Source of the DNA: Mesorhabditis belari
Lineage: Eukaryota > Nematoda > Chromadorea > Rhabditida > Rhabditidae
Length of the DNA: 64,000 nt
Direction of reading: 5' to 3'
Assembly: GCA_958450365.1 (NCBI GenBank)
Contig: CAUEEP010000888.1
Location: 381,501-445,500, forward strand
Position numbers and translations under genes: made by a program. Below the pieces are notes generated by a model. That model saw nothing but the letters and a program-made list of their open reading frames with translations, was not told where the DNA came from and did not search any database. Below, piece after piece: positions 22,801 through 33,977 of this stretch (position 1 is the stretch's first letter; every line of letters starts with the position of its first letter).

Positions 22801-25800
22801 AAGTGTATCTTTTTGGAAATTTGGATATAAGCCTCATTTTTGATTCTCTACAACTTTTCTATTGACACCAAAATGAGTTTCTTTTGAAGAAAGTGCTCAA
22901 ACTGGCACATCTCCAGTCCTCCATTTTTGAGTCTCACACTTGTCTCACACACAAACCAAAATCCTACTACGAAAGGGGGATCCGCAAACTGCCCGTAAAA
23001 TGGGCAGAAGTCGTCAATAATAATGGAAATTATTTGGAATGAACTGATGGTTTTATGTTGAATAAATTTTAGTTCAAAGTCGGGCAGTTTTCAATTCACC
23101 AACCCAATAGATAAGCTTTATACAAATTTTCATATCAAGGCACATGAACCAATCGTATGAATGAAATGTGAAACCTGCAAGCGAGTAGAGCTTATAAGCA
23201 TGAAATGATAGAGTCGGTGAATCGGCATCCAATGAATAGGTGAATTGACAGGATGGAATCTCCTGGACCACTGCCAGAAAACCCGTTTGAGCTATGGTCC
23301 AACTCATATCATCAATGGGATACCAGATAACCTAGAAGCAATCAATAATTGTTCCGCAAAAAAAAATCACAAAAATAGGTAGCCTCTATACTTGTTTCAT
23401 TTTATACTTGTTAAAAAAGCTTACCCTCAAACAAAATATATTTTCATAGTAGACTGGGTGATCGGAAACATCCGTGTAACTAAAAAAGCGAAACCCTCGT
23501 ATCAAAAATTCCCCAACAGCTACCTAGCTTATTTTTGATTATTTAGTTTTTCTGAAAAGTACATTTGCTTCAGAATTGAACGTCTCTAGAAAAAAAATTG
23601 ATTGTAAAAGTCGCTTTTCCACGCATATCTCAAAATGGCAGGAGCTCGAGGCAAACCGTTTTCAGAGTTCAAATCAACACCATTGAAATCACACAAAAAA
23701 TACTTTCTAACTTTCTTAAATGCATTTGGAAGCTCTTTTGAAGTGAGATTAGATTTTTGTCACAGCTTCAAAAGCAAAAAGTATTTTAACAACAGCTTTA
23801 GTGCTGTGTTTTTTAGTGTGGAATTAAAACCGTTCACGGTCTGGCAACAGACTTAAGACTGGCAACTTTTAGGGGTGAGCTTATAGTGTTTTTTTTCTTC
23901 ACCAGTGTAAAGCAGACAAAAGAAAACAAACTTAGCAATCGCTTTTGTTGAATTTACACACGATTCGATGCTATTGGCATAAGTGAAAAGTCGAGCCATT
24001 CCATTGGACATTTTGATGAATTCAACTCCAAATGCGACACTTGAAGTTGCCTGCAATTAACTGTCTGCAACAAATTCAATATCTTGAAGATTTTATGATA
24101 TACACTACTGGACAATGAAATATCATATTTGAAAAACGATCGTCACTTTCGCGCGTCTGTAACTCCCTTGTCTTTACCGTATTTCTAAATATTAATATTA
24201 CCATTGTGTAGCCCTTGAAAAGAGCTTTCAGAAAATGTATAACACTAATAGTTTAAACTCAAAGACAAGGGAGTTACAGACGCGCGAAAGTGACGATCGT
24301 TTTTCAAATATGATATTTCATTGTCCAGTACTGTATCTTGCATGGCAAACCTACCGTATTGAGTACGAGAGAAACACTTTCCCAATAATTTCGACTAATA
24401 ATGTGGACCTGTAGACCACTTTGCGAATATTGTAGATCTCCAAACGGTCCCGATGAGTCCCATTGATCGAAGTTCCACGGGTAGAAATGTGGCGACAGAG
24501 TTGCCATCCCGTTCAATGGAATGTCTGGTACTTGTGGGGTTGGGGACACTATATTTTTTCCAAAACCACCTTTTCTGGGCCTGTTTTTTGCGTAGATCAC
24601 GAATTTCATAGTGGGAGCTTGGGAAAATGCATTTTAGACCGACTTTCGGGTACCCGAAGTTACCCGACTTTCGGGTACCCGAAGCCTCTACAGTGTGCTG
24701 CGGACTTGTATAAGGAGGGTCCATCTAAAGCCTCAGAGGATTTTTTCCTCTGACAAAAACACTTTCCTTGGGTTAATTGAGTGCCCAGAAAATGAAAATT
24801 CCGAATTTGTCATTGTTTTCACCCATGTGAAAATTTTTATTTTTAAATTTTCTACTTGAATTTGATTAGAATTGCTCTAAATTCTCTAAATTATCTCCGA
24901 AAATTATCTTTTTGGACAGGAAAAGGCTCATTAAGCTTCTTTTGAATCCTTCTTATTGGAGCATTACAGTGAAATACACTATGGAGACGACGTCTTCAAG
25001 CCTCTAAAAGTCGATCTAAAACGCATTTTCCCAAGCTGCCACTATGCAATTCGTGATCTACGCAAAAAACAGGCCCAGAAAAAGTGGTTTTGGAATCAAT
25101 ATAGTGCCCTCCGCCCTACCCTACAAGTACCGAATGTATAATAATGACTATAAAGGATCGGTTTTTATTTTTCTCAACTTAGAAGAAATGTAGCTCAGTG
25201 AATATTTAACCAATTTTCACTTCTTTGACTGTTTTGAAGCCTGAACCATCAGAAAAGACGAAAAATATTTTAGGTTTCAAATAAAACCAAAGAACAAAGC
25301 AGAATTGCGTGGTTCATCTCCATCGGCTTGGGGGTGGACCGATTCTGGCCGAGTTGGGTTGAGTTTTTTTTTACACAGTCTTTCAGTTCACCCAATTCGA
25401 TCCGACCAAATGAACGTACGTTTATCACCTGACAGATTGATTTCAAATATATCTATGTAGATTTAAAACTTTTACTTTTCAACAACACAATAACAAAAAG
25501 ACCTATCCGGTTCAAAAAGTGAACTGAAGTTTTAATGATCCTATCCATTTCTGGAAGAAAAATTGAGGCTAGCTAGTGAACTCTTTAATTTCCCTTTAAA
25601 GTTTCCACACATTCTCACCCCATTGCTTTTGTTTTTCTTCTCTTGAAAGATTTCCAATGCACGCATTCATCATGTATCGCAAAGAAAAGGCACATCGATC
25701 ATCGGTGAAAATCGAGGTGACTGACGAGGTGGAGACAACACGCAACTCGCTTAATCTGAAAAGAAGAAAAGTCTCAAATAGTTTATGAACAAACTTTTTC

Positions 25801-28800
25801 TATTAATTGAATACACTTATCACTTTTTGTTCTTTCAAACCCATCTATTATTTACTTTTCATCGATGAGGTGATTCTTCTCGTCCCTTTTGTTGCCCGGA
25901 TCACCGCCAGCATAACTTTTGAAAAGGGTCTCTTTTTCACAGTTCAATGATTCCTGAAAATTTGCGAAAACTAATATTTCTCTTCTTAATCACCTCCGAA
26001 GCTTGACAATTGGCAGATGGTATTGTTGGAATGAGCATGTACTGTGGATAGGTACATCTCAAATCATATACATTCATTTCAGATGTACAGGGTCAACGAA
26101 AAGTATGGGCGCGTGCATTTTGGTGGCTTGGATGAAAACGAGAAGGTGTAATAGTATTACCATTATATACATAAAATTGTAAATTGTCTGTAGATTCTAA
26201 AAATGACTTTCTTTTTCCAAAAGATGGTATAGTCTTTTAGTTATGATCTTTTTGGTGACTTCCGCCAAAGGCCTCTGCGGTGCATTGTCGTTTTTAAAGT
26301 TTTGAATCCAAATTCTTCTCGCTAAAAACTAACTGTTTAACGTATTTTCTAACCTAAAACTTAATGAACTCATACCAAATCGTTGAAGCACAAAACATGT
26401 TTGTGAAATGCTTTTTGAGAATGTTATGAAACTTTAACTTTTATCATTTTTTTGGCTAATTCAAAGTTGATCTTTAAAAAATCCTCTTAACAATTTTCGT
26501 GTCATTTTTTTGCTATGTCACCTTGGGGAACTTTTAATAAAAAATTCGGGTCGTTTGTCGCATCGATGTCTTGGGTGGACAAATTTTTTAAATTATTTAC
26601 TCTAAAACGGCAATGCACCGTAGAGGCCTTTTATGAAACTAAAAGTTAAAGTTTCATAACATTCTCAAAAAGCATTTCACAAAGATGGTTTGTGCTTCAA
26701 CGATTTGGTATGAGTTCATTAAGTTTTAGGTTAGAAAATACGTTAAACAGTTAGTTTTTAGCAAGAAGAATTTGGATTCAAAACTTTAAAAACGACAATG
26801 CACCGCAGAGGCCTTTGTCAGAAGTCACAAAAAAGATCATAACTAAAAGACTATACCATCTTTTGGAAAAAGAAAGTCATTTTTAGAATCTATAGAGTAT
26901 CTACAATTTTTTGTATATAGTGGTTATGCTATTACACATTCTCATTTTCATCCAAGCCACCAAAATCCTCGCGCCCATACTTTTAAAGACTGACTGATTT
27001 AAAAGTTCAAAAATTGACTCAGATTTAATCTGATCAACATTAATTTATATCTTTAGTTAATTTTCACTGTCACAAGAAGAAATCCCACAGATTATCTTCA
27101 AGCCCGGGAACAACAGTGACAATTGTCTCTTCGGGAATGGAAATTGAATGAAATGTGTTGAATGGAGGAGAAGTGGAAGTGGTGGTTATTCCCGGAATGA
27201 TAAGTACTTTTTTCGTTACTGAAATAAATCTATCATTCACTTTTCACCATCACTAGCCAACCATTTATCCAATTGGCGACTCGAAATGAAACCGCCCACA
27301 TCAATCCATCGGTTTTAGTGTTATTTGTTGGACCAAGAAGGAATGTTTCCTGTTGTTTTAGTCTGAAATGTTGAGTCCAGAAATATCCACCAATTGAAGG
27401 ATCATCTTCTGATATCCAAGAGCTAAAAGATTAAAAATAATTATAAATCTTTTTTTGAGTTATAGTGCTTTTGACTCACATTCTCTCCCCAAAACCACTT
27501 TCAAACTCCACAATTTGTTCTCCATCAACAGTGAAAGGTGTGGGATCGATACAAAAAGTAGAACTCTTGTCTTCACAATCATTTCGACTTATATCGATCA
27601 GGATATCCACGACTGTATTGGCTCCAACGATTAATTGCTAAAAAACTTGATAATGGCTGTGCCAAAAAGCAGAGCCAGAGCAGGCCAGGTGAAAGGTGTG
27701 GAATCGCTTCTAGCTTATCGGCTAATGTCAGGATCAGACCAAAAATCAGGTCCATTTGCTTACCTACTTTGAAGGTATTCATTCGAAAACGAAAAAGTTT
27801 TTATGGTTAAAGGAAATGTAACTTTGCACCATTGTACAATTCGGGTCATGCACTTATTTTTCATCAAGTTTATGAAGTTGGCAAGCAGCTGTATGACTTC
27901 TGATTTGACAGTTTGATATAGGCTTTTAGATAGACCTCCTTTTTAGAGGATTAGAAGCAAAAAGCTATTAGGTTGGCAACTTAATAATGACGCGTCACTA
28001 CTTAACATGTTTTTTGTAATTTCAAGCGCCGTTTCTTCCCTCTTTTTTGCATATATACAAAGTAAAAGATGTCTACATAAATAACATTCAGTGCTCCAAA
28101 TTTCATCATTTGCTTTTTGGCAAAAAATGGAGGACAAAAAATTCCGTATTCGAGCTGCATTGTTCTACGATTTTAAACAAGGAAAATCACCAGCTGAATC
28201 TCATCGCACGATCATCACTGTTTTTGGGGAGGAAAGTATACACATTCGGCAATGTCAACGATGGTTTCAAAGATTCCAAGGCGGCGATGAAAGCCTCGTA
28301 GACGAGCCACACTAAGGACATCCTCCAGAAGTGGTCGACGATGACTTGCTCGCCTTAATTGAAGATTGCCCAACACTCACCGTTCGTGAGTTGGCAGAAA
28401 TATTTGAAGTATCCCATACGACAATCAAAAACTATTTACACAAACTTGGGAAAAGAATCGAGTTGGAAAATGGGTTCCTCACGAACTGGCCCAAAGCAAC
28501 AAAATTTCGCCTCAATTTTGCTACAAAAATGTAAATCAAACGACTTTTTTCACAAGGTTTTGACTTCTGACGAAACGTGGATCAACTACGAGAACGTTAA
28601 ACGCAAAAATCAATGGCTATCTGCTGGGCAGACCCCTCAAACCACTCCCAAACCTGATATCCATGGGAAGAAGATAATGCTCTGTTGCTGGTGGAACTTC
28701 AAGGGATTGGTGCATTATGAAGTGCTGAAACCTGGCCAAACCGTCGATGCTGATCTTTATTCGAAGCAATTAATGAGAGTTAACGAGTCTTTGAAGAAAT

Positions 28801-31800
28801 TGGGGCTCAAACCGGAGAGAGTCAGATTTTTACACGACAACGCAAAACCTCACACTGCAAAGATCACTTATAAGAAAATCGAGGAACTTGGCTGGAAAGT
28901 TTTGCCCCACGCGTCTTATTCACCTGATCTGGCTCCTTCAGATTACTTTTTGTTTCGGTCGCTGAAGCACTTTTTGGAGGGAGAAAAGTTCGATGATCAT
29001 GGTCAGGTCATAAAAGCAGTGAATGACTACTTCGCCTCAAAAACCTCCAAGTTCTTCGAGGATGGGATCCGGGATTTGCGCAGAAGATGGGAAGAAGTCA
29101 TAGATACTAATGGAGAATACCTTTCGAATTGAAAGCTCTTCTTTTGTGTTTTTTTGAAATAAATGATTTGTTACATAAACGCGTCATTATTAAGTTGCCA
29201 ACCTAATATTTAGTTAAATCGCTTTCGAAATAAATCACCCCATATTGAAATGAATTTGCTCGGTCACCGTGAATGGCGAATGAAGGAGAATCTTCCGTCA
29301 TAATGATCGTCCGTGGTACTATATTTTTAGCTGTTAGCTATTTCAAATAAGATGGCTCAGTTAAGAAAGATAATAAACTGCAGAAGAAATAAATGACAAA
29401 GGTTGACCGCTGTTTACCTTCTTTCAGCTTCAGCAGAAAGCCGCTCCCATTTTCATTTGCATCACTCGCTTTCCAGTTTATCTGTGCGTAAACATTAATA
29501 AATAAAAGAGTAAAAAGTTACGACCAAACACCTAATTGCGGGTGTAAGTTGTGTTGATTCCGTGAAGTTGTCCAAGCTGAAATTTTCTGAGCAATTATTT
29601 TTGTACGATGCAATTAAAATTCTGGTAAATAGGGCTGGACGGATCCTAAAATTCCAGAGCTTTCTAATCCATCTCCTCAGAAATCCAGATCAAATGCCCG
29701 GCTCCTCTAATTTCCGGATCCAGATCCTGTCCAGCCCTGGTGGTAAGACTCCTCGTAGCACCAATCTAGCAAGTGATGCTTGGACAATCCAGACAATCCA
29801 GGACAATCCAGACAATCCAGACAATCCAGGACAATCCAGGACAATCCAGACAATCCAGACAATCCAGGACAATCGAGACAATCCAGGACAATCCAGACAA
29901 TCCAGGACAATCCAGACAATCCAGGACAATCCAGACAATCCAGGACAATCCAGACAATCCAGGACAATCCAGACAATCCAGGACAATCCAGACAATCCAG
30001 GACAATCCAGACAATCCAGGACAATCCAGACAATCCAGGACAATCCAGACAACCCAGGACAATCCAGACAATCCAGGACAATCCAGACAATCCAGGACAA
30101 TCCAGACAATCCAGAGCTCGTGGGTTCGAATCCCAGTAAATTTTTGGCAGTTCTACTTCCAATCAATCAAAGTGCCGCTGCTCTAATCCTGACAATAATG
30201 GGAGAAAATTTCAAAAAGATACGTTTGATTCCAAACTGGTGACGATCCCCAGCACATATAATCATAGCCCAAGATGTCTAAGCGACCACCAAAACCTTCT
30301 CGAATCTTAATCAATATTGGCCTCCAAATGTCGTTCTAAAAAAAAGAAATCAAGTTTCTCAATTTTTCATATCAAACATAAGTTGCGAAGGTCATAGTAA
30401 GTGTGTAGTTTTTGTTCTTATTATTGAAGTCTTTTGCGAGTCCTTCATCGAAAACCCATGGATAGTAGGGTGAACTCCACACAGAACTCCCAGTCAAACT
30501 GGGAGTGATTTCTGAAAGACAAAATTTACACAATAGATAATTAAAAATATAAAAATTGACCTCCGTTTGTGGCGAATTTCAGACAGAAAACACATGACGA
30601 ATTAGTGAAGACAGTTGTCGAGGAACTAGTCGAATAAATATCGATTTCACCACTAAAAACAAATATTTTCCTTTTGAATGTATCTCGTCTCTGGAATTTT
30701 CGTTGCTAATTTATAAGAGTTCCTTTATAAAGTAGATTATATATAATACTTTTCAGTGGTCAACAACTCTCTCGGATTTGTGTTTAAACCATGTGATGAA
30801 CCGGCACGAAAAGTGAATTCTGTGTCACGGGGACAATCCGTTTTACCCATCTAAATTTGAGTTATATTTCTTGAATACGATAAGATGTAATAAATTTGGT
30901 TTATAGAAAAGAGAAACGAACAGGTGTATTAATGCAAGACGAGTGTTGTGCTTGTACAATCAATAAAGGTTTATTGTCACTGAAATCTTATAAAAATTCA
31001 TTCCAAAATAGTTTAGTTTATTCAAATTCATTTAGAATCTTTTTTGATAGCTTAAAATAACTTACGAAACACGTTGTTCTGCTCGATTTGGATGAACGAC
31101 AAACGTGGCAATTTCATTTGACATCACAAGAGCATTGAAGGCTCCATTCGACGATCCGTCAAGTCCGGGGATCAGGAAAAGAGAATTTGTTTCTATAAAA
31201 TATTTTATTATTAAATTTCATCAACATTTATCTACCATCAATCCATTTTTGGACTCTCACTGAGACAGCAAACTCGGTCGTTTCTTCGTTGTTTAGTGGC
31301 AAAAAGAGGAGAGAGGGTTGGCTTTTTACCGTGAAGTGCCATTGATAGAGAATGCGAACTGAGTCCTCCGGCTTTCCGCCCACATTTTGGCAAGGTCTAA
31401 AAAGTGATCTTCAGGATGTTAAACGTTAAATAAATTTCAAAGGGTCAATTCTATTTTATCTGTAGGAAATGAGTGGCACCGATTTCCCTTGACCACATCA
31501 TCGTTAAGGGTGACGTTGACAATAAACAACACATTGTCCATACACTGCAATTGCTTTAAATAAATTGATGATGAGTATATTTTACAACAAAATTGTCATC
31601 TGGTTTCTTGCAACCATTTTGTGTGTAATCGATGAGGAAATGCTCGATTTTCTCGGTTGTGGCAATTGTGATCGTCTAAAAATTGACGACAATATCATCA
31701 TTTCTTCTTAAAGCATACCTGAGCTTTAAGAAGACGAGCCCCATGAAATGCAAATGATGGATTGATTGGAGAGAGGGTGAAAATCGGATTACTCTCCCCA

Positions 31801-31841
31801 TTTGTCAATGGGATCAACAAAAAGAACCACGAGTTAAACAT
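16898..31841 (-). CDS. CUB-module receptor tyrosine kinase, left copy
   Basis: This is the minus-strand partner of the right-arm gene. It starts at 31841 with the same signal peptide exon (31719-31841, MFNSWFFLLIPLTNGESNP) and ends at 16898 (EDNVI then TGA). Ectodomain exons repeat a module with phrases such as FYPWNFDQWDS, GFLAVVQEIPSCQF and WAVSFRV.NWIDG. A membrane helix (SWVLIVAVSVPFVCLVVLVI) is near 20050-20150. Kinase motifs read on the minus strand: LGAGAYAIVHKG (about 19200), VAVKVAHENA (about 19030), IIHRDVAARN (exon 18132-18212), SDFGLC (about 18070), WMAPES (about 18000) and WSFGVVLWEMYSFG (about 17260). The kinase is nearly identical to the right copy. The helix, juxtamembrane and some ectodomain exons differ substantially: exon equivalents at 30260-30350 and 35477-35595 share little. 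Ligand and pathway are unknown. I did not verify every ectodomain junction. Confidence 0.82.
17828..17942. mobile_element. short foldback MITE in kinase intron
   Basis: Ends match TACCGTACTTACTCTATTAG inverted, and the interior is G/C-richer. The same element is at the mirrored position in the right arm (about 47928-48042), so it predates the inverted duplication. Confidence 0.8.
18395..18735. repeat. CAGTCCAGTC-rich imperfect repeat region
   Basis: Irregular repeats of short motifs such as CAGTCCAGTC and GAACTGAACTG fill a kinase intron. The mirrored region in the right arm (about 47120-47465) is nearly the same. Confidence 0.7.
20870..20960 (-). repeat. duplicate of a CUB exon fragment
   Basis: The segment TCATTACAATGCCCTCTTGA and its continuation, part of the CUB exon at 20560-20640, is repeated about 300 bp further on. 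The right arm has it once (about 43200-43260). A tRNA-like B box on the minus strand follows at about 21015-21050. Confidence 0.7.
22587..23107. mobile_element. foldback MITE, family A (copy 4)
   Basis: It has the TGGGTTGGTG end type and a TA target site. The element is absent from the corresponding place in the right arm, so it inserted after the duplication or was lost there. Confidence 0.88.
24103..24333. mobile_element. foldback MITE, family F (copy 1)
   Basis: It is about 231 bp with nearly perfect arms of about 75 bp beginning CAGTACTGGACAATGAAATA on one side and containing GACGCGCGAAAGTGACGATC. TA target duplication. A second copy is at 44124-44354, not at the mirrored position. Confidence 0.92.
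24517..25137. mobile_element. foldback repeat with an exon between arms
   Basis: Arms of about 130 bp (24517-24650 and 25006-25137) are inverted relative to each other, sharing GCGTAGATCACGAATT and AAAACAGGCCCAGAAAA. The inner part has a short palindromic tandem of TTTCGGGTACCCGAA (about 24642-24685). It is confined to the left arm, next to a CUB exon. Confidence 0.75.
26098..26985. mobile_element. large foldback element, family G (left arm)
   Basis: It is about 890 bp, beginning CAGGGTCAACGAAAAGTATG and ending in the inverse with slight decay. The arms contain AAAGGCCTCTGCGGTGCATT and its complement. The same element lies at the mirrored position in the right arm (37127-38985), so it was there before the arms were duplicated. 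Confidence 0.88.
27968..29206 (+). mobile_element. mariner element, left-arm copy
   Basis: It is 1239 bp with ends TTAGGTTGGCAACTTAATAA and a TA duplication. The transposase is broken. After the N-terminal domain (MEDKKFRIRAALFYDFKQG) there is an in-frame TAA at DEPH, then a frameshift near 28455 and another near 28535. The catalytic part then reads openly to the end: TSDETWINYE, LHDNAKPHTA, SYSPDLAPSDYFLF, i.e. DD34D. The element lies in an ectodomain intron of the left kinase gene and has no counterpart at this site in the right arm. Confidence 0.95.
29788..30112 (+). repeat. minisatellite, units built from GACAATCCA
   Basis: About 325 bp are made of GACAATCCA and GACAATCCAG units, mostly as a 19-bp higher unit. 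All six frames are partly open (Asp-Asn-Pro or Trp-Ile-Val repeats), which is an effect of the repeat and not coding evidence. It ends at GAGCTCGTGGGTTCGAATCC, a perfect tRNA-type B box. It is in an ectodomain intron of the left kinase gene and absent from the right arm. Confidence 0.95.
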
Positions 31842-31960
31842 CGTCACTGGGCTTGAAAAAATGTAGTTTCGAGTTTTTTCGCACTTTTCACACCTTTGTT
31901 ATCGTTTCACTCTTTTCAGGGACAAAGGAATCTTACAAGGGGTTTAAAACTTGTTCTGTG

Positions 31961-32408
31961 GCTTCAGAAAACACGGCACAATCCGTTGCGAAGAAAAAAG
32001 AAGAAATGAGTTGTTGTGTTTTTGATGAAAGCTGTGAAGTTAACGCCTCGAACAAGTTGTAACACGTGCAGAACAAAATGCCATGCATCATGAATATCAA
32101 AAAAAGCATCGCGTTTGCATTTTGTTTGTAGATTTTTACGTGCTACGAAAAATTTCATGTTTCTTCGTACTTGATATGGGGGCGGCAACTGGATTGTGAA
32201 GAGGGGAAGAGTTTCACAATAAAACATTCATTAGGAATTCGAAAGTCTTGAGAAAAGTCTAGACATTAAGAATGATTGTGAAAAGTGGTGAAAATGGAGA
32301 ACGAGATAACTTTAAGAAGGAACCGGGTGCGAAACTGCAAGTTTAGCACTCCCTACATTCAATTGTAATTGAGTTGTAAGTGAAAAAAAAAATTTGTAAG
32401 TGAATGTA
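31961..32408. promoter_or_regulatory. spacer between divergent kinase genes, left part
   Basis: Together with 33668-33859 this unique DNA separates the two start codons, so it should carry the promoter or promoters of both genes. I see no clear core promoter element. Conserved DNA next to each ATG extends about 115 bp upstream (31850-31960 and 33860-33970) and includes TTTTCAGGGACAAAGG. Confidence 0.5.
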
Positions 32409-33667
32409 TTAGGTTGGCGACATTGAAATTTCGTTTGCGTTTCTCTTTATGGATTTTAACACTGTGGATACTATTACCACCGCAATCTCTTCTGTTTTAA
32501 AGATATAATTATTGTGCTTTATTACGCGTCTTTTCTTTATTCCGAGTTGAAGAATTTTAATAGAAAAATCTTTTAGATGCTAGACGACCTCAAATATCGA
32601 CTTCGCATCTGTTTGCTGTACAATTTCAAACAAGGAAAAACATCAACGGAATCGCATGAATCACTTTTTAACGTATTTGGGAAAGATGTTATCACTGTTC
32701 GTCAATGTCAAAACTGGTTCAAAAGATTTCGAGCGGGTGACGAAAGTCTGGAAGATCTGGAACGAGGACACCGCTCGCAGGCTGTCGCAAACGACGATTT
32801 GAAGCAGATAATCGAAAGTGATCCGACAAAGACTACACGTGAACTTGCGGAATATTTTAATTGTGATCATAAAACAATCGAAAACCATTTGCATGAATTG
32901 GGCAAGATCAATAAAGCTGGTAAATGGATTCCACATTTACTAAGCGATGCAAACAAAGCAATCAGAGTTCTTCAGGAAATTTGCTTCGAATCTCCAAAAA
33001 TAGTGGATTTTGGGATTCAATTTTAACTGCTGATGAGAAATGGATTCATTATGACAATATTACAAGGAAAAGACAATGGCTCGACCCGGGTGAAATTCCA
33101 AAGCCAATACCTAAACCGGATTTTCACGGAAAGAAAGTTATGCTGTCGGTTTGGTGGAATACCCGAGGCCTGGTTCATTTTGAAGTGATAAATCCTGGTC
33201 AGACTGTTGATGCAAATCTTTACGTTCAACAACTAGATCGCGTGAACGCGGTTCTTCGCTCAAAAGGAATTGATCCGACAACAGTGCGATTGTTACACGA
33301 CAATGCTCGTCCTCACGTTGCCAAAATTACGCAAGAAAAAATTGAGCAATTGGGCTGGGACTTCTAGTTCATCCGCCTTATAGTCCAGATATTGCTCCAT
33401 CTGACTACCATTTATTTCGAAGTTTGCAGCATTCACTCGAAGGCCACAAGTTCCAGAACATTGACGACATCAAAAAATGGGTCTCTGCTTTCTTTCAATC
33501 AAAACCAGCACAATTCTTTCAAGAGGGAATCCATAATTTGCGTCAAAGATGGAAAAATGTTATTGATAGCTGTGGGGAATATATTGTTGATTAATTGTCT
33601 CCAGTTTATTTTTTACGAATAAATTTTGTTGTTGCTCAAAAACGAAATTTCAATGTCGCCAACCTAA
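32409..33667 (+). mobile_element. mariner element in the spacer
   Basis: It is 1259 bp with ends TTAGGTTGGCGACATTGAAA and a TA duplication. The transposase is split by frameshifts: 32577-33026 (LKYRLRICLLYNFKQGKTS, TRELAEYFNCDHKTI), then 32924-33367 (LTADEKWIHYDN, LLHDNARPHVA), then the last part in another frame (PPYSPDIAPSDYHLF to CGEYIVD near 33592). The DD34D residues are all present but not in one frame. Related to, but clearly distinct from, the copies at 28 and 38 kb. Confidence 0.95.
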
Positions 33668-33977
33668 TATATTGCATTTCGAGGAAAATCTAAAAGCTAA
33701 AATTACAAATATGCATAAAATACTGTTGCATTTTTGCATCTTGCATTTTCTATTGAACGATTTAAATGCTTTGGTAACTAGAATACGCCTTACTCTAGTA
33801 TTCATCCGATTCGTAGGTCTTTGAGCAGCAACGCGACGAGTGGTGCCGTGTTGTCGCACACCGAACAAGTTTTAAACCCCTTGTAAGATGCCTTTGTCCC
33901 TGAAAAGAGTGAAACGATAACAAAGGTGTGAAAAGTGCGAAAAAACTCGAAACTACATTTTTTCAAGCCCAGTGACG

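Larger units (their letters stand above)
16310..31960. repeat. left arm of large inverted duplication
   Basis: Sequence from about 16310 to 31960 is the reverse complement of about 33860-49515. Matching landmarks: start codons at 31841 (-) and 33978 (+), stop codons at 16898 and 48963, and the cyclase fragment at the outer edges. Private insertions in this arm: MITE A copy 4, the foldback at 24.5-25.1 kb, a mariner at 28 kb and a minisatellite at 29.8 kb. Confidence 0.95.

Noticed and set aside
29690..30242. Long ORFs on both strands through 29.7-30.2 kb
   Set aside because: They are produced by a 19-bp repeat with no stops in several frames; there is no start context or splice logic.
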